A DNA stretch of 64,000 bases from Wuchereria bancrofti (GCA_005281725.1 SSBO01000009.1:2717536-2781535), one strand, 5' to 3'. Shown: positions 48,701 through 56,322, counted from the stretch's first letter. Translations and numbers: made by a program. Notes: generated by a model from the letters alone, not told the origin.

Positions 48701-51406
48701 TTCATCGCAATGATATTACAACAAAAAAGCCTTTTCCAAATTTCACAATGCAAAAAGATTATAGACTAAATGAGGCGAACGATGAGAAATTTATCAATTC
48801 TACATCATCTATGAACAAATATCTTTTATCATTAATAATTCGAAATAATATAAGTGAACAAAAATATGATAGTAATCACTCTGATAATTACGCTGCATAT
48901 TATTATCATCCGTATAATATATCGAAGTATAACAATTATAATTATCCCAATGAAATGCATAAACATTATGCTTTTCCTAATAGCAATCATATTTATTTGC
49001 AATATTTTAATAATAATTCAGAATGTTACAATCATTCTAAAAGCAATGCTAATTATTCAAAGTGTCGTACAACGAATAATTTTTCTGCACCGTTATCATT
49101 ACTACCTTCTACTGCACCATTATCATTACTACCTTCTACTGCACCATTATCATTACTACCTTCCACTGCACTATTATCACCTTTCTCATCTAATACAATC
49201 ACTAAATCTATGCAAATTTCTAGTGCTGTTTCACAGCAACCTAATCGAAATTATTTTGAAGATTTATGGAGCGATATTGCTGAACCACCACCAGTTATTA
49301 TCATAGATAACGGTGAGAATGTATCACGAAGCAAAACAACAACGACAATATCTCCTACTATAACAAATATTATTAATAGTAATCTATCAATTAAACCATT
49401 AAATTTTATCACCGTAGATGCAAAACAATCGACATATCATCAAGCTGTATCATTAAATGATATGATAACATCTCGAAATGATAAAAATTTAATATCAGTA
49501 ACGCCAAAAGTAGCATCTTTTTTGCTGAATACTTCAACTAAATCGTCATTAGTAAATGACAATGCAGAAGAGAAAAAGAAAGAAATAAAACTGCCTGAAG
49601 CTAAGAATTTGGGTAAGTTTAAATAGTAGAAAGTAATGCGCTTTTTTCAAATTCTAACAAGCTATACAATTTCTCCTTCCTTTCTCCCCTAAAAACTTTT
49701 TTTTTTAATTGAAATTTTTATTTTCAACTGTCAATATTAAAGTTTATTTTTCTTTTCTTTTTTTTTTGCTTCAGCATGACTGCAATGTTTTCAAATTTCT
49801 AGTTTTTAATTATTTAGTAATTAATTTGTTCATCTTTCCCTTTTTTTTTCATTCTATCCTGTTTATTTATTTCACTTTTTTTGGCACATTTGAATTGCAA
49901 CAGTAAAAATTAGCAATCAAATATGAAAACATATTTGAGAGTTATAAATTCATTGCTTAAAAATATTATTGAATGATTTATCGTAATCAAATAACTTATA
50001 ATTAAATGAAATAACAAAAAAATAACCTTCAGACCTTGTTGTTTGTGTATTTGATAATATGTTGTTAGTTTGTTTATTAATATTTTTTTAATTAAATTTT
50101 AATTTATGAAAGATAAAGAAATTACAGGTAACACTGAACAACAACATAAATCACAACGATTACTCACCGTACCAACCGTATCATCATCCTTATCATCGTT
50201 ATCATCAACATCATCTGCTACTACTACTGTTAAGCATCGTATTCGTACAACATTGATAAGCCACACCATTTATGCAGTTAGACCAACTACTCCAATGGGT
50301 GAACTTATCACGGATACAGCTAAGGTTTGTTATTTAATTAGCTTATCTCTTATCATTTCATCTTTTATCACTAAATTCATTACATACATCATTAATTAAT
50401 AGAATTGACGAAATGATTAGGAAAGTAAGTGAAAATTTTTAAAATTAACAAATAAGGAATGGATAAGTAAGTAAATATTTTGTTACATTTTTTCTTAAAT
50501 TAACTTTTTTTTTTTGCAAATTTATATTTCAATTTTTGAAATTATATCTAAAATAAAATGTCGTTTTTTTAACTTATTTACTTAATGAACTTTTCATACC
50601 TATCTTTAATATTTTTAGGCTCCTGCTACGCCAACAGATTTCCCACGTACGGCACTGATTTCAATAGCATCATTATCTGTGATAATTATCATTGCTATTG
50701 TTGTTTTTTGTGTTTTCAGGTAAGATTTGGTTTTTTTTTTATTTGTATCTTTCACTAATTCAAAAATGTAAATCTATCATTCCTAGGACACTTTTTGTTT
50801 TAAAAATTCAAAAAAATTTTTTTCTTTTTAAATCTGACATTATCTATTGTACTTTTGGTGCTAATTAAAATTTTTTTAAAAAATGTTTTTTAAATGGCAA
50901 ATAATTCTTGGATACATAGAGCGAAGATTTTTTTTTCTTTTTGTCTTTCTCTCTTACAGTATTATTTTATTCCGAATTTTAATTTTATTTTATTTGAATC
51001 ATTCTTATTTATTTCATTCATTTTTATTTAAGGCTTTTTTCTTCTAGCTTTGTTTCATTTTTCTTCTTTTAATTAATTCAAAATGAGTGAAAAAAAGAGT
51101 TAAAATTTTTGTTACAGATGTAGGCAAAGTGGTCCATCAACAGATCAATATCCAATGGTTTGTAGTAGTAAACAATCTGGCTACGCTCCAATACCAGCCG
51201 AATTATCACCACCAATGATGCGCGAATCATCCAGACAAAATGCTACTGGTCCATTCTTTCATAATCGAGTAAATCAAATTGATGGCTATCAGCCAATTAA
51301 AGGTGCTGTAATACCAAATGGAAATAATACAACAAGTAATATCAAAGGTAATTGTGCAACATCGATTAATGGTAGAAAAAAAGAATTCAAAGAATGGTAT
51401 GTTTAG
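9196..51406 (+). CDS. nrx-1: Alpha-neurexin, presynaptic adhesion receptor (31 exons)
   Basis: Neurexins are single-pass presynaptic receptors that bind neuroligins and other postsynaptic partners and organise synapses. Exons I can join in one frame: 9196-10178, 10308-10463, 11279-11387, 11906-12028, 12278-12377, 12649-12837, 13024-13184, 13452-13610, 15639-15794, 15907-16108, 16489-16643, 16890-17028, 17628-17822, 19194-19340, 19656-19876, 20195-20303, 20642-20891, 21451-21648, 22008-22113, 22839-22984, 23176-23291, 23558-23677, 23908-24086, 24533-24704, 25018-25194, 33216-33343, 38356-38452, 48038-49612, 50128-50324, 50619-50719, 51118-51406. All junctions are AG/GT and phase-compatible. 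The product has the diagnostic LNS1-EGF1-LNS2-LNS3-EGF2-LNS4-LNS5-EGF3-LNS6-stalk-TM-tail order and a C-terminal PDZ ligand. Family identity is very secure. The start codon, extra microexons and exon-28 donor choice are uncertain. At up to 2384 residues it is longer than usual alpha-neurexins because of exons 1 and 28. Confidence 0.93.
10308..12377 (+). CDS. nrx-1: nrx-1 exons 2-5: LNS1 domain
   Basis: Four exons (10308-10463, 11279-11387, 11906-12028, 12278-12377) encode laminin/neurexin/SHBG domain 1, about residues 315-490. Visible landmarks are LSFDFRTKQPNALLLYTDD, the strand motif DYRWHRLTLFQ (normal LNS W-H pair), and MFIGGVPK. Exon 5 ends in phase 1 (PQ|G) at the LNS1-EGF1 linker, where vertebrate neurexins have alternative splice site 1. 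The intron 10464-11278 is plain AT-rich sequence. The intron 11388-11905 holds a short GA-rich run at about 11741-11780. Confidence 0.93.
12649..12837 (+). CDS. nrx-1: nrx-1 exon 6: EGF-like domain 1
   Basis: A single phase-1/phase-1 exon carries the LNS1-EGF linker and EGF1, about residues 491-554. The six-cysteine EGF pattern is visible: YC, FCRNGGIC, CDC and GQRC. A symmetric phase 1-1 EGF exon is typical of extracellular module genes. In neurexins the EGF modules are structural spacers between LNS repeats and set the shape of the extracellular rod. Confidence 0.93.
13024..16108 (+). CDS. nrx-1: nrx-1 exons 7-10: LNS2 domain (start of LNS3 in exon 10)
   Basis: Exons 13024-13184, 13452-13610, 15639-15794 and 15907-16108 encode LNS2, about residues 555-745. 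Landmarks are LSFKTTHSRALLYIGG, DDRWHTVTVFR, MTLSVDN, and YLGGIPKNKN with FRGCLKQ. Exon 8 ends at TLTL and exon 9 begins MTLSVDN, exactly where vertebrate alternative splice site 2 inserts residues between the WHDV strand and VTISVDG. The intervening intron (13611-15638) is about 2 kb, long for this part of the gene. The donor of exon 8 (GTTGGT) is weak, so a microexon cannot be excluded. Exon 10 also starts LNS3 (FITLPKWNS). Confidence 0.9.
13611..15638 (+). other. nrx-1 intron 8 (2.0 kb) at the splice-site-2 position
   Basis: AT-rich sequence with poly-T runs and a TTGATTGATTGATCAATTGA-type short repeat at about 15420-15462. Small open frames near 14448-14742 are Phe/Ile-rich and have no splice context or domain content. 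No alternative exon is recognisable, though short cassette exons of up to about 15 codons would be hard to see here. Confidence 0.5.
15907..17822 (+). CDS. nrx-1: nrx-1 exons 10-13: LNS3 domain
   Basis: Exons 15907-16108, 16489-16643, 16890-17028 and 17628-17822 encode LNS3, about residues 755-940. The exon 10/11 join uses the second CAG at 16488 rather than the first at 16478, because only that one keeps phase (GSLS|FQLRTQEFDGLILYHG). Landmarks are FELIDGHLFMIINLGSG, VWHSVTVERMGRSG, IYLGAVPWP, and YIGCLKGIRING. The fit to vertebrate LNS3 is close across the whole domain. The exon 13 donor is in phase 1 before EGF2. Confidence 0.93.
17951..18470. repeat. 41-bp tandem repeat array, ~12 copies, in nrx-1 intron 13
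   Basis: The unit contains AGCGGAATTGCGCGACACAT followed by AAGTTCAAACTGCTATATCAT and repeats every 41 bp (AGCGG at 17956, 17997 and so on, last near 18448). There are about 12 nearly identical copies; a few carry single changes such as AAATTC for AAGTTC or AAATTG for AAACTG. The unit is about 41% GC, much higher than the surrounding intron. The flanking intron sequence is otherwise ordinary. Confidence 0.95.
19194..19340 (+). CDS. nrx-1: nrx-1 exon 14: EGF-like domain 2
   Basis: A symmetric phase 1-1 exon encodes the second EGF module, about residues 943-992. The cysteines appear as GCSAN, FCALSPCKNFGRC, RCDC and GPLC. Its place between LNS3 and LNS4 matches the alpha-neurexin layout. The intron before it (17823-19193) carries the 41-bp repeat array. 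Confidence 0.92.
19656..20891 (+). CDS. nrx-1: nrx-1 exons 15-17: divergent LNS4 domain
   Basis: Exons 19656-19876, 20195-20303 and 20642-20891 encode LNS4, about residues 992-1185. Recognisable parts are LLLLIDGELELHLNF, NLNDNRIHSMRIKRRGEKL and LLFLDGKWEHN. The usual Trp of the NDxWH strand is Ile here (NDNRIH). The exon 15/16 boundary (ENSHH|VFNWG) corresponds to vertebrate alternative splice site 3, between the LNLD-like strand and NLNDNEWH. Exon 17 is long and little conserved, ending in a basic stretch (KSVKRRN and then RDRYKIRNR) before LNS5. It is the least conserved LNS domain of the six. Assignment is by position and the remaining motifs. Confidence 0.85.
21451..23291 (+). CDS. nrx-1: nrx-1 exons 18-21: LNS5 domain
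   Basis: Exons 21451-21648, 22008-22113, 22839-22984 and 23176-23291 encode LNS5, about residues 1186-1374. Landmarks are SVTFEKHNAYAMI, FKFRTLSSSSMLFAF, FKWHSVIIFQ, LYIGNIP, and VSGFHGCISSFRIG. The domain ends KGCHG just before EGF3. Conservation is moderate and clearly better than LNS4. Confidence 0.9.
23558..23677 (+). CDS. nrx-1: nrx-1 exon 22: EGF-like domain 3
   Basis: A phase 1-1 exon with RCSPKVCLNRGKC, then KCDCSMTTYAGERC. This is very close to the vertebrate third EGF (CDCSMTSFSGPLC) and joins directly to GTTYIF of LNS6, a neurexin hallmark. The donor is GTTGGT at 23678. Reading on past it would give a CT-dinucleotide-rich stretch that is intronic. Confidence 0.92.
23908..25194 (+). 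CDS. nrx-1: nrx-1 exons 23-25: LNS6 (neuroligin-binding) domain
   Basis: Exons 23908-24086, 24533-24704 and 25018-25194 encode LNS6, about residues 1414-1590, the only LNS shared by alpha and beta forms in vertebrates and the classical neuroligin-binding module. Landmarks are GTTYIFDSSLSAIYYEYP, MAIGFRTRQANAVLLSV, LTLYVDNREPIYYSPLG, WRITIGA and FITGVNFNGLMILDMLAQG. Exon 24 ends at SPLG in phase 1, the position of vertebrate splice site 4. A basic insertion RTKRRKRE follows the ITIGA strand and is absent from the vertebrate domain as I know it. Confidence 0.93.
26036..26064. repeat. GA microsatellite
   Basis: A run of AGAGAGAGGGAGAGAGAAAGAGAGAGAGAG type inside nrx-1 intron 25. It is one of several similar GA/CT runs across the window. 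The overlapping open frames that translate as RERERE or SLSLSL reflect only this repeat. Confidence 0.9.
29087..29273 (+). repeat. 187-nt uninterrupted pyrimidine tract
   Basis: From 29087 to 29273 the + strand has only C and T, built from CCTCCTTTTCCT-like motifs. The complementary strand is pure purine (AGG/AAG-rich). Long homopurine-homopyrimidine tracts with partial mirror symmetry can form triplex (H-DNA) in vitro. The overlapping frames rich in Phe/Ser/Pro or Lys/Arg are artefacts. Confidence 0.95.
31596..31906. other. Assembly gap with identical 145-bp flanks
   Basis: The 21 Ns at 31741-31761 are bordered by the same sequence. 31596-31740 (starting TTCATTTTTTTGCTTC, ending GAAAGTGAAATTG) is repeated at 31762-31906. 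Two contigs were evidently joined without merging their overlap. The real intron is probably one copy shorter, and the coding sequence is not affected. Confidence 0.93.
33216..33343 (+). CDS. nrx-1: nrx-1 exon 26: end of LNS6 and start of stalk
   Basis: A 128-nt exon (phase 1 in, phase 0 out) completes the C-terminal strand of LNS6 and begins the stalk, about residues 1590-1632. GSQHVHRIGSPRLV lines up with the vertebrate segment that follows LALAAESD and contains HLRLV. It then becomes Ser/Asn-rich (SSYSSSTGRKNS). An internal GTAAAG after GCTCCG (33316) is a possible weaker alternative donor. Flanked by 8.0-kb and 5.0-kb introns. Confidence 0.85.
34380..34905. repeat. Degenerate minisatellite, ~63-bp unit with ~33-bp subunits
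   Basis: Repeated blocks of the type GAATGCCCGCACATTACTCA, then CTCTCAACCAGGAAATTCCCGC and AATCACTTCTTTCTGAATAGA. The landmark GAATGCCCG occurs at 34508, 34571, 34634 and 34730: spacings of 63, 63 and 96 (63+33). The period is a multiple of three, so both strands show repetitive open frames (for example 34636-34851 + and 34679-34870 -), which I regard as artefacts. The block is richer in C than the surrounding intron. Confidence 0.88.
36065..36078 (+). promoter_or_regulatory. Triple overlapping TGCATG (possible RBFOX/FOX-1 sites)
   Basis: TGCATGCATGCATG gives three overlapping copies of TGCATG, the RNA motif UGCAUG recognised by RBFOX proteins (FOX-1 and ASD-1 in nematodes), inside nrx-1 intron 26 in sense orientation. 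Single TGCATG copies occur elsewhere (for example about 39068 and 44573). This cluster is the densest I noticed. Function is inference. Confidence 0.35.
38356..38452 (+). CDS. nrx-1: nrx-1 exon 27: acidic Cys-loop stalk exon
   Basis: A 97-nt exon (phase 0 in, phase 1 out, donor GTAAGT) reads ATSKEGFIEAEGSGC, then VEFEEQEKC and QITDLDRT. The C-x8-C acidic loop parallels the vertebrate stalk Cys-loop (CPSDDEDLEEC), and EAEGSG is an acidic Ser-Gly context suitable for glycosaminoglycan attachment. The overlapping longer open frame at 38273-38593 is in another phase and is not used. Exon 28 continues with GLITPVLP, similar to the vertebrate GGELILPI that follows the Cys-loop. This supports the join across a 9.6-kb intron. 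Confidence 0.82.
45339..46927. repeat. Upstream copy of a ~1.59-kb direct duplication (probable assembly artefact)
   Basis: 45339-46927 is nearly identical to 46941-48528. Both begin GATAAGTATTATTTAATAATAG after a poly-T run. They differ by only a few bases, including GAATTAC versus GAAGTAC and a small indel in TTTATAAAAG versus TTTATATG. The upstream copy ends at a single N (46928) in the middle of exon-28 coding sequence. The downstream copy continues seamlessly into the rest of exon 28. This is best explained by overlapping contig or haplotype ends joined tip to tail. Confidence 0.9.
46437..46927 (+). pseudogene. Truncated duplicate of nrx-1 exon 28
   Basis: This is the 5' part of exon 28 in the upstream copy: acceptor TTTTTATAG, then GLITPVLPISQ to the Thr-rich region, broken at N 46928. 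It has the same acceptor and the internal GTGAGT donor (about 46653), so a gene finder could use it. If the duplication were real, splicing could include the Thr-rich block twice, in phase. I think it is an assembly duplicate. Confidence 0.75.
46941..48528. repeat. Downstream copy of the ~1.59-kb duplication (contiguous with exon 28)
   Basis: Matches 45339-46927 at an offset of 1602 bp at the 5' end and 1601 bp at the 3' end. It runs without interruption into the remaining exon-28 sequence, so it is the copy to use for the gene model. Confidence 0.9.
48038..49612 (+). CDS. nrx-1: nrx-1 exon 28: giant Thr/Asn-rich glycosylated stalk exon
   Basis: An open stretch of 1575 nt (525 codons, phase 1 to phase 1) between acceptor TTTTTATAG and donor GTAAGT. 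In order: a GLITPVLPISQITEG start similar to vertebrate stalk sequence, a Ser/Thr-rich mucin-like block with runs of Thr (O-glycosylation likely), an Asp-rich patch (DIDDNDDNDD), and an Asn/Tyr/His-rich segment dense in N-glycosylation sequons (NIS, NHS, NNS, NYS, NFS and others). Two Cys bracket ECYNHSKSNANYSKC, then comes a Ser/Leu/Pro 9-residue repeat and a charged end. Such a long open frame in AT-rich DNA must be coding. Internal donors at 48254 and 49313 could shorten it to 72 or 425 codons. In-frame reading upstream of the acceptor gives a signal-like peptide, but it lacks an ATG. Confidence 0.85.
48254..48259 (+). promoter_or_regulatory. Alternative 5' splice site (short stalk)
   Basis: GTGAGT preceded by AAACG leaves an exon of 216 nt (48038-48253) ending in phase 1, compatible with exon 29 (giving TTTTTTN-G-NTEQQ). 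Its match to the donor consensus is strong. Using it removes 453 residues of stalk. Confidence 0.6.
49087..49170 (+). repeat. In-frame 27-nt coding repeat, three copies
   Basis: GCACC(G/A)TTATCATTACTACC-type units begin at 49087, 49114 and 49141, with a degenerate fourth at 49168. They encode APLSLLPST three times and a partial ALLSP. Identity between units is high, which suggests recent expansion and likely length polymorphism. Confidence 0.92.
49313..49318 (+). promoter_or_regulatory. Alternative 5' splice site (medium stalk)
   Basis: GTGAGA preceded by ATAACG, again phase 1, ends the exon at 49312 (1275 nt). The context AACG|GTGAG is shared with the donor at 48254. Using it removes 100 residues relative to the distal donor at 49613. 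Confidence 0.45.
50128..50324 (+). CDS. nrx-1: nrx-1 exon 29: juxtamembrane Ser/Thr-rich stalk
   Basis: A 197-nt exon (phase 1 in, phase 0 out) reading NTEQQHKSQRLLTVPTVSSS, a Ser/Thr tract, and then VKHRIRTTLISHTIYAVRP. It receives any of the three exon-28 donors. An ATG at 50106 inside the preceding intron is open and in frame with this exon (MKDKEIT then G), so a short transcript could begin here. Confidence 0.8.
50619..50719 (+). CDS. nrx-1: nrx-1 exon 30: transmembrane helix
   Basis: A 101-nt exon encodes APATPTDFPR, then the single membrane span TALISIASLSVIIIIAIVVF and CVF, followed by the stop-transfer R-C-R of the next exon. About residues 2266-2288 if numbered from ATG 9196. Donor GTAAGA. 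Confidence 0.92.
51118..51406 (+). CDS. nrx-1: nrx-1 exon 31: cytoplasmic tail with PDZ ligand
   Basis: The terminal exon encodes about 96 cytoplasmic residues and stops at TAG 51404-51406. It starts RCRQSGPSTDQYPM, includes GYAPIPAELSPPMM and DGYQPIKGAVIPNGN, and ends RKKEFKEWYV. The last residues match the neurexin class II PDZ ligand (vertebrate KDKEYYV), which binds CASK/LIN-2 and Mint/LIN-10 type scaffolds. The tail is longer than the roughly 55 residues of vertebrate neurexins. Confidence 0.93.
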
Positions 51407-51422
51407 CTGTAATCTAATACCT

Positions 51423-51428
51423 AATAAA
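51423..51428 (+). terminator. Likely poly(A) signal of nrx-1
   Basis: AATAAA lies 17 nt after the stop codon. Further AATAAA copies are at 51516-51521 and 51549-51554. Because the region is AT-rich, the one used cannot be decided from sequence. Confidence 0.45.
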
Positions 51429-54400
51429 TTTTGAAAGAATTTTATCATTTTTGAAAATTTAATTTCATTGTAATCTAAATTAAATTCATTTCTTATTTAT
51501 TTTGATTTATTTCAAAATAAATGATATATCATTGATTTAATTTTGAGAAATAAATTTTGTATATTTTCATTTACGTGAAATATTATTGATTAGATATTAA
51601 AGGAAAAGAAAAATGTTATTACTTTAATATAATTTCATTGTATATCGGCAATATTTTCTTGTGTATATGCTATACGTGAAATGTTATCGATTAGAAGTTA
51701 AAGTAACGTTGATATAATAATTAAGTACACGTTACGTGATCATTCGTATGATAAATTATTGATAGTAATCATTTTAACAGATTATCTAGTTTTTCTTTTT
51801 CTTTTTTTTTAATTGAATTTTTTATTATTGAAATAAAATAATTTTAACTAATATATTGTATTTCTCCTTTCTTTCTTTTTTTCCTTATTTTTGTAAAATT
51901 TCTAGTTCGTAAATTTTTTTTTTTTTGAATTTAAGAAAAAATTTTGCACATTTTTCAATATATTACTATCAAAATATCATTGTGCTTTTTGTTTGTTTGT
52001 TTATTTGTTTTCTTCCTTTTTTTTTTCTTCTTAATTCCCTTCCTGTTTACTCATTTTTCTTCCATATCATTTTCATTTTGCCATATTTCTCTAATGCATT
52101 TCAATGAATCCCTCATTATTTAATAATTTTATTTTATTTTTTCTTTCTGCTTTTCTTCTCTATGCTTCATTTCCCAATCATTAATTAATTTATGTTATTT
52201 CTTATTAAAAAAAAAAAAATTCTCTATTTTTAATAATCATTGCAATAAAAGAAAAAGAAAAACGCAATGCTTTTATATTTGCAAATGAGAACAAAATAAA
52301 TTTTCGGTTTTTTTAATTTTGAAATTATCAAAATTTCCCATTCTAAAAAAGCATGAAAATAATTTTCGCCCATATCGTATCACTGATTGATAATTCAATT
52401 AACATTCAGGTTGCAAAAAAAGGAGAAGTTATAATTTAAAGAATGTAAAATTATTTTATCTGAAATGAGAATAATAATTTTTGTTTGTATTTTAATTTAT
52501 TCGAATTTTATAATGTAAAATAATTTTGTTGAAATCGCAATTTTTCAATCATTAAAATTGCGAAATGTATTATTGTTCGCCTCATAATATATTTTCACTC
52601 TAAAATCACTCTTTTAGTGTTATGATCTTTTCTCTTTTTTTTTTTGCTGTTTGCTAAATTGAAATTAATTATTTTTAACTTTTGGTTACAAAGAAAGTTT
52701 GCAAAAAGAACAAATAAAGTGCAATTTGAAAAATGCAAGTTGCATTAATGATGGCAAAATGAAATTGTAGAAAATTTTTAATTGCAAATAGTTAATAACT
52801 TGTTAAAGTATAACTTTTTTTTGTATTCTGCCAAATATTGATTACTTCAAACAAAGTGATTGTTTATTTTTTACATACCTTAATTCATTTTCTTTTTTTT
52901 TGTTTTGTAACAATTTGATAAATTTTGTAAAATGCAATAAATAAAAATGTTAATGAAATATGCTTAATAAATGTTAAATAATTAATTATGATTAATTACG
53001 AGTGCGCTAATTATTCATCACTTACAATCAATATAGGTTTTAATTATTTTACTGGAAATTTTTTTTACCTTTCGCAGAAAAAAAAAGACGAAAAAATGAA
53101 ATTCATCTTCGATTCCTATATTTCATTGACTGACAAATTTTTTCATAATTTAGGTCACAATTAACCTGATTACCTGGTTACCTTTAAAACTTATTTTTTA
53201 TTAAGATATAATTTACACTTAAATACTCAAGTTTATATATCTGATTAATATGAATAATACGAATGTTAAAGCTGATTTTTTTCTAAGCTTTTTTTTAGAT
53301 TTCGAAGTATTTTAAAAAATAAAATCAAAAATTTTGAAAAAATCTCAAAATTTTTTGGAATGCTTGGAAATTTGTCAAAAATTTTGCATTTTTATTACAA
53401 AGTGTACTTTTTTATTTCCTGTAAAGGAAACAAGATAAAATGCTGAAAATTAATTTAACAACTTAAAGAGATAAAACAATGAAGCTTATCAAACCTGAAA
53501 TAGTTATCAAAATTCATTACAAATTAATGATTGAATTGATAATGACGAATGGATGATATCATATTTTGAAAGGTTGAAAATGAAATTTTACAAAAGAAAC
53601 AATTAACCGATTCATTGCAAGAATATTGCTGTAAATATTTAAAATTAGCATATGAAGAGGATATGGAATTGAATTGTGATTTTCAGTTATCGTTAAATTT
53701 GAAATTAATTACTTGAGATGAATAATTCATTTTAAAGTATTAAATTATTTTAGCAATTATTCGATGAATTATTGAAACAAATAAAAATTTACTTTTTCCT
53801 TCTTCTTTTTCTTTCTTTTTTAAAAGAGCTAAATTAGACGAACTGTTAGTGTCTGAAGGGATAAATCCAAGAATAAATAAAATCAAATACATGGCAAAAC
53901 AATCCGATATATTGCTTTTCTCTTTCTCTCTTTTCTCTCTCTCTCTTTCTCTCTCTCCTTCTCCTTTTCCTCTCTTTGATGTCTTTAAAATCAATAATAG
54001 ATGATCAAAGCTAAAAAAAAAAGAGAGAGTTATTGTTGTTTTTGTTGAGGGAAAATAACAAATTGAATAAAACAAATTGAATTGATTACTTTCAATGATT
54101 TATTATAAAATCTTTTGTACTTCAAATTATAATTATAAAAGAGAAAAGTTCGTTCCTTTTTTTTTAAAGAATAATTTCTTATCTTTATAATGTGAACATT
54201 CATATACTTAGACAAGAATATTTATTAAGTGTGACAATTGCACACTTTCAATTGGACAATTCCGCTCCATTCATTTCATTGATTCTCAAAAGAAATACTT
54301 TTCATTCACCCAAAACAACATTTAGTTTTATTGAGTGTAATAATTAATGAATGATAATTACAGATGAAAATAAACTTTGCAATAATATTATTCACAAATT

Positions 54401-54691
54401 GAAAGGTTAAAGTTCAATAAGCATCTCTGAAGTTAGTAATTGCATATTAATATAAGAATTGATTGAGAAATACCGCACAGTATTAGGTTATTACCCCCAA
54501 TTTGTATGTCAAAGGTCATATGAAAGTAATCTTTATGCTATAATTTATTATTATCGTTATCATTATTATCACTGATAGTTATCATTCGATATCAGTGATA
54601 AAACTGCAAGGATAATTGATTTAGAAAAGTAAGCAGTAATGTAATACAGCTAAGCTAAAAGGCCGTAAATAAGTTCAAAATGGCGACAAAT

Positions 54692-54817
54692 GAAGAAAGG
54701 GAAGAAGAAAGAGAAAAAGAAGGAAGATGAAGGAGAAAAGAGAGAAAGAACAGGAAGGAGAGAGGAAGAAGAGGAAGAAGAGAGGAAGAAGAGGAAAAGA
54801 GAGAAGAGAAGAAGGAA
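54692..54817 (+). repeat. Purine-rich (GAA/GGA) tract
   Basis: About 125 nt of A and G with only a T (54728) and a C (54752) as interruptions. It translates as a Lys/Glu/Arg-rich frame (54727 onward), which I treat as a repeat artefact. Confidence 0.85.
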
Positions 54818-56322
54818 ACACTTTACACTTTAAAATTGAAAAGATAGCAAATCATCCTGTAAAGATAATGAGAAAGAACCATCCAAGCTCGATGCTAAAG
54901 CAACAACTTTTTGTCTGCTCTTTTATCGCTTTATATCTGTCATATCATATCATATCATATCATGTCATATGTTACATATCATACCATTATTAGCCTCAAA
55001 TCTTTTTAATTTTTATTCGATTAGCGAAATTTAATAATGAATTTAATGATGAACTTATGAATAAACTTTAACAGAAAGAATTATATTTTATGTTTATTCA
55101 TTTATTTTAGAATTCAAAATTTCTATTTCTACTTGAAATTTAATGGAAAATTGTCAGCTAGTTGCATTTTATTTAAATTGTAATAATAATTGAATGAATT
55201 AATCATTCTGTATAACGTCATTTTATTTTTCTATCTGTGCTGTAATATCATATGTCATTGAATATTATTTGAAATTTGCGTGAATTTTTTGAATTCAAAT
55301 TAATGATTTCATCTGTCATTTGTATATTATCAATGACTGTCACAATATTTTGTGCATTATTTATTAATTAAATAAAAGTGATATGACAAGCGCTTTCTAA
55401 GCTAAGCGAGTGGAGAATTTATGAGGAAATTTATTTACGCTTGCTAGAAACGTGAAAAGACCAATGCGAAAAAGGGAAATTTGATTGTACGAAACATACT
55501 TAACGTGATAATGACACGATCGAGTGTGAGCCTTTTGTGTGTAAGCCTTTCGATATTAACGTGATAGGATTTTAACGTGATAATGATACGATCGAACGTG
55601 AGCCTTTCGATATTTGCATAATAAGGATTTAAACCTTGTAATGAACTGCTCTTAAAATTCTTAGTTGTTAAAGCATTTGGTATTTGCTAGACTTTACTAA
55701 GTTAGTGACATAGCAAATAATGGAAGTAAAATTGAGGTAATTGAAGAAGAAAAGATAAAGTAAGCAGTTAAATGATACTTTAGCTAGATCAGATAGATCA
55801 GATCGTTGAGGAGATTTGATACATTTGTATACAGATATCAACAGTGTCACTCATTAAATTTCTTTATGCTCCTTCCCTCTCTCCCTCTCTTTCTCTCTCT
55901 CTCTTATTCTTTTCGAAATAGTATAATAGTTGTGGAAAATTTTCCTAATTTAAAATTATTACGAAAAGCAAAGAGGAAAAGAAACGTAAGTCAAAATTTA
56001 GATCAGAAGGCAAAAGTTATGTGTTTTTGCTTTTTTTTTTTATTGTGATAACTCAAAAATGATTACTGATATAGAGAAATAGATATTTATTTCGAATGCT
56101 GCATTTGTATTTAAATACATATTTGAATATAAAATAACCTTAAATTGTATATGTGCGCATTTCTTCGCATGAAATCTTTTTGTATAACATAATAATATGT
56201 AATATATATGAATTATTCTATTAAATTTTTAACTTTTAGATAAATTGAAAAGGAAAAAAAAGTGATCGAAACGAATGTTTAGCATACTTTAGATAATAGA
56301 TAACAGTTATCAGTTATCAAAA

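Larger units (their letters stand above)
51407..56322. other. Intergenic region between nrx-1 and the kettin/titin-like gene
   Basis: About 4.9 kb without recognisable genes. It contains candidate poly(A) signals, a CT run at about 53914-53962, a purine tract (54692-54817), a short CATAT repeat (about 54936-54970), an imperfect direct repeat of about 40 bp (about 55500 and 55573, sharing AACGTGATAATGA and ACGATCGA), and a CT run at 55864-55904. Acceptor-like TTTTTAACTTTTAG at about 56239 is a possible splice-leader site for the next gene. Confidence 0.6.
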
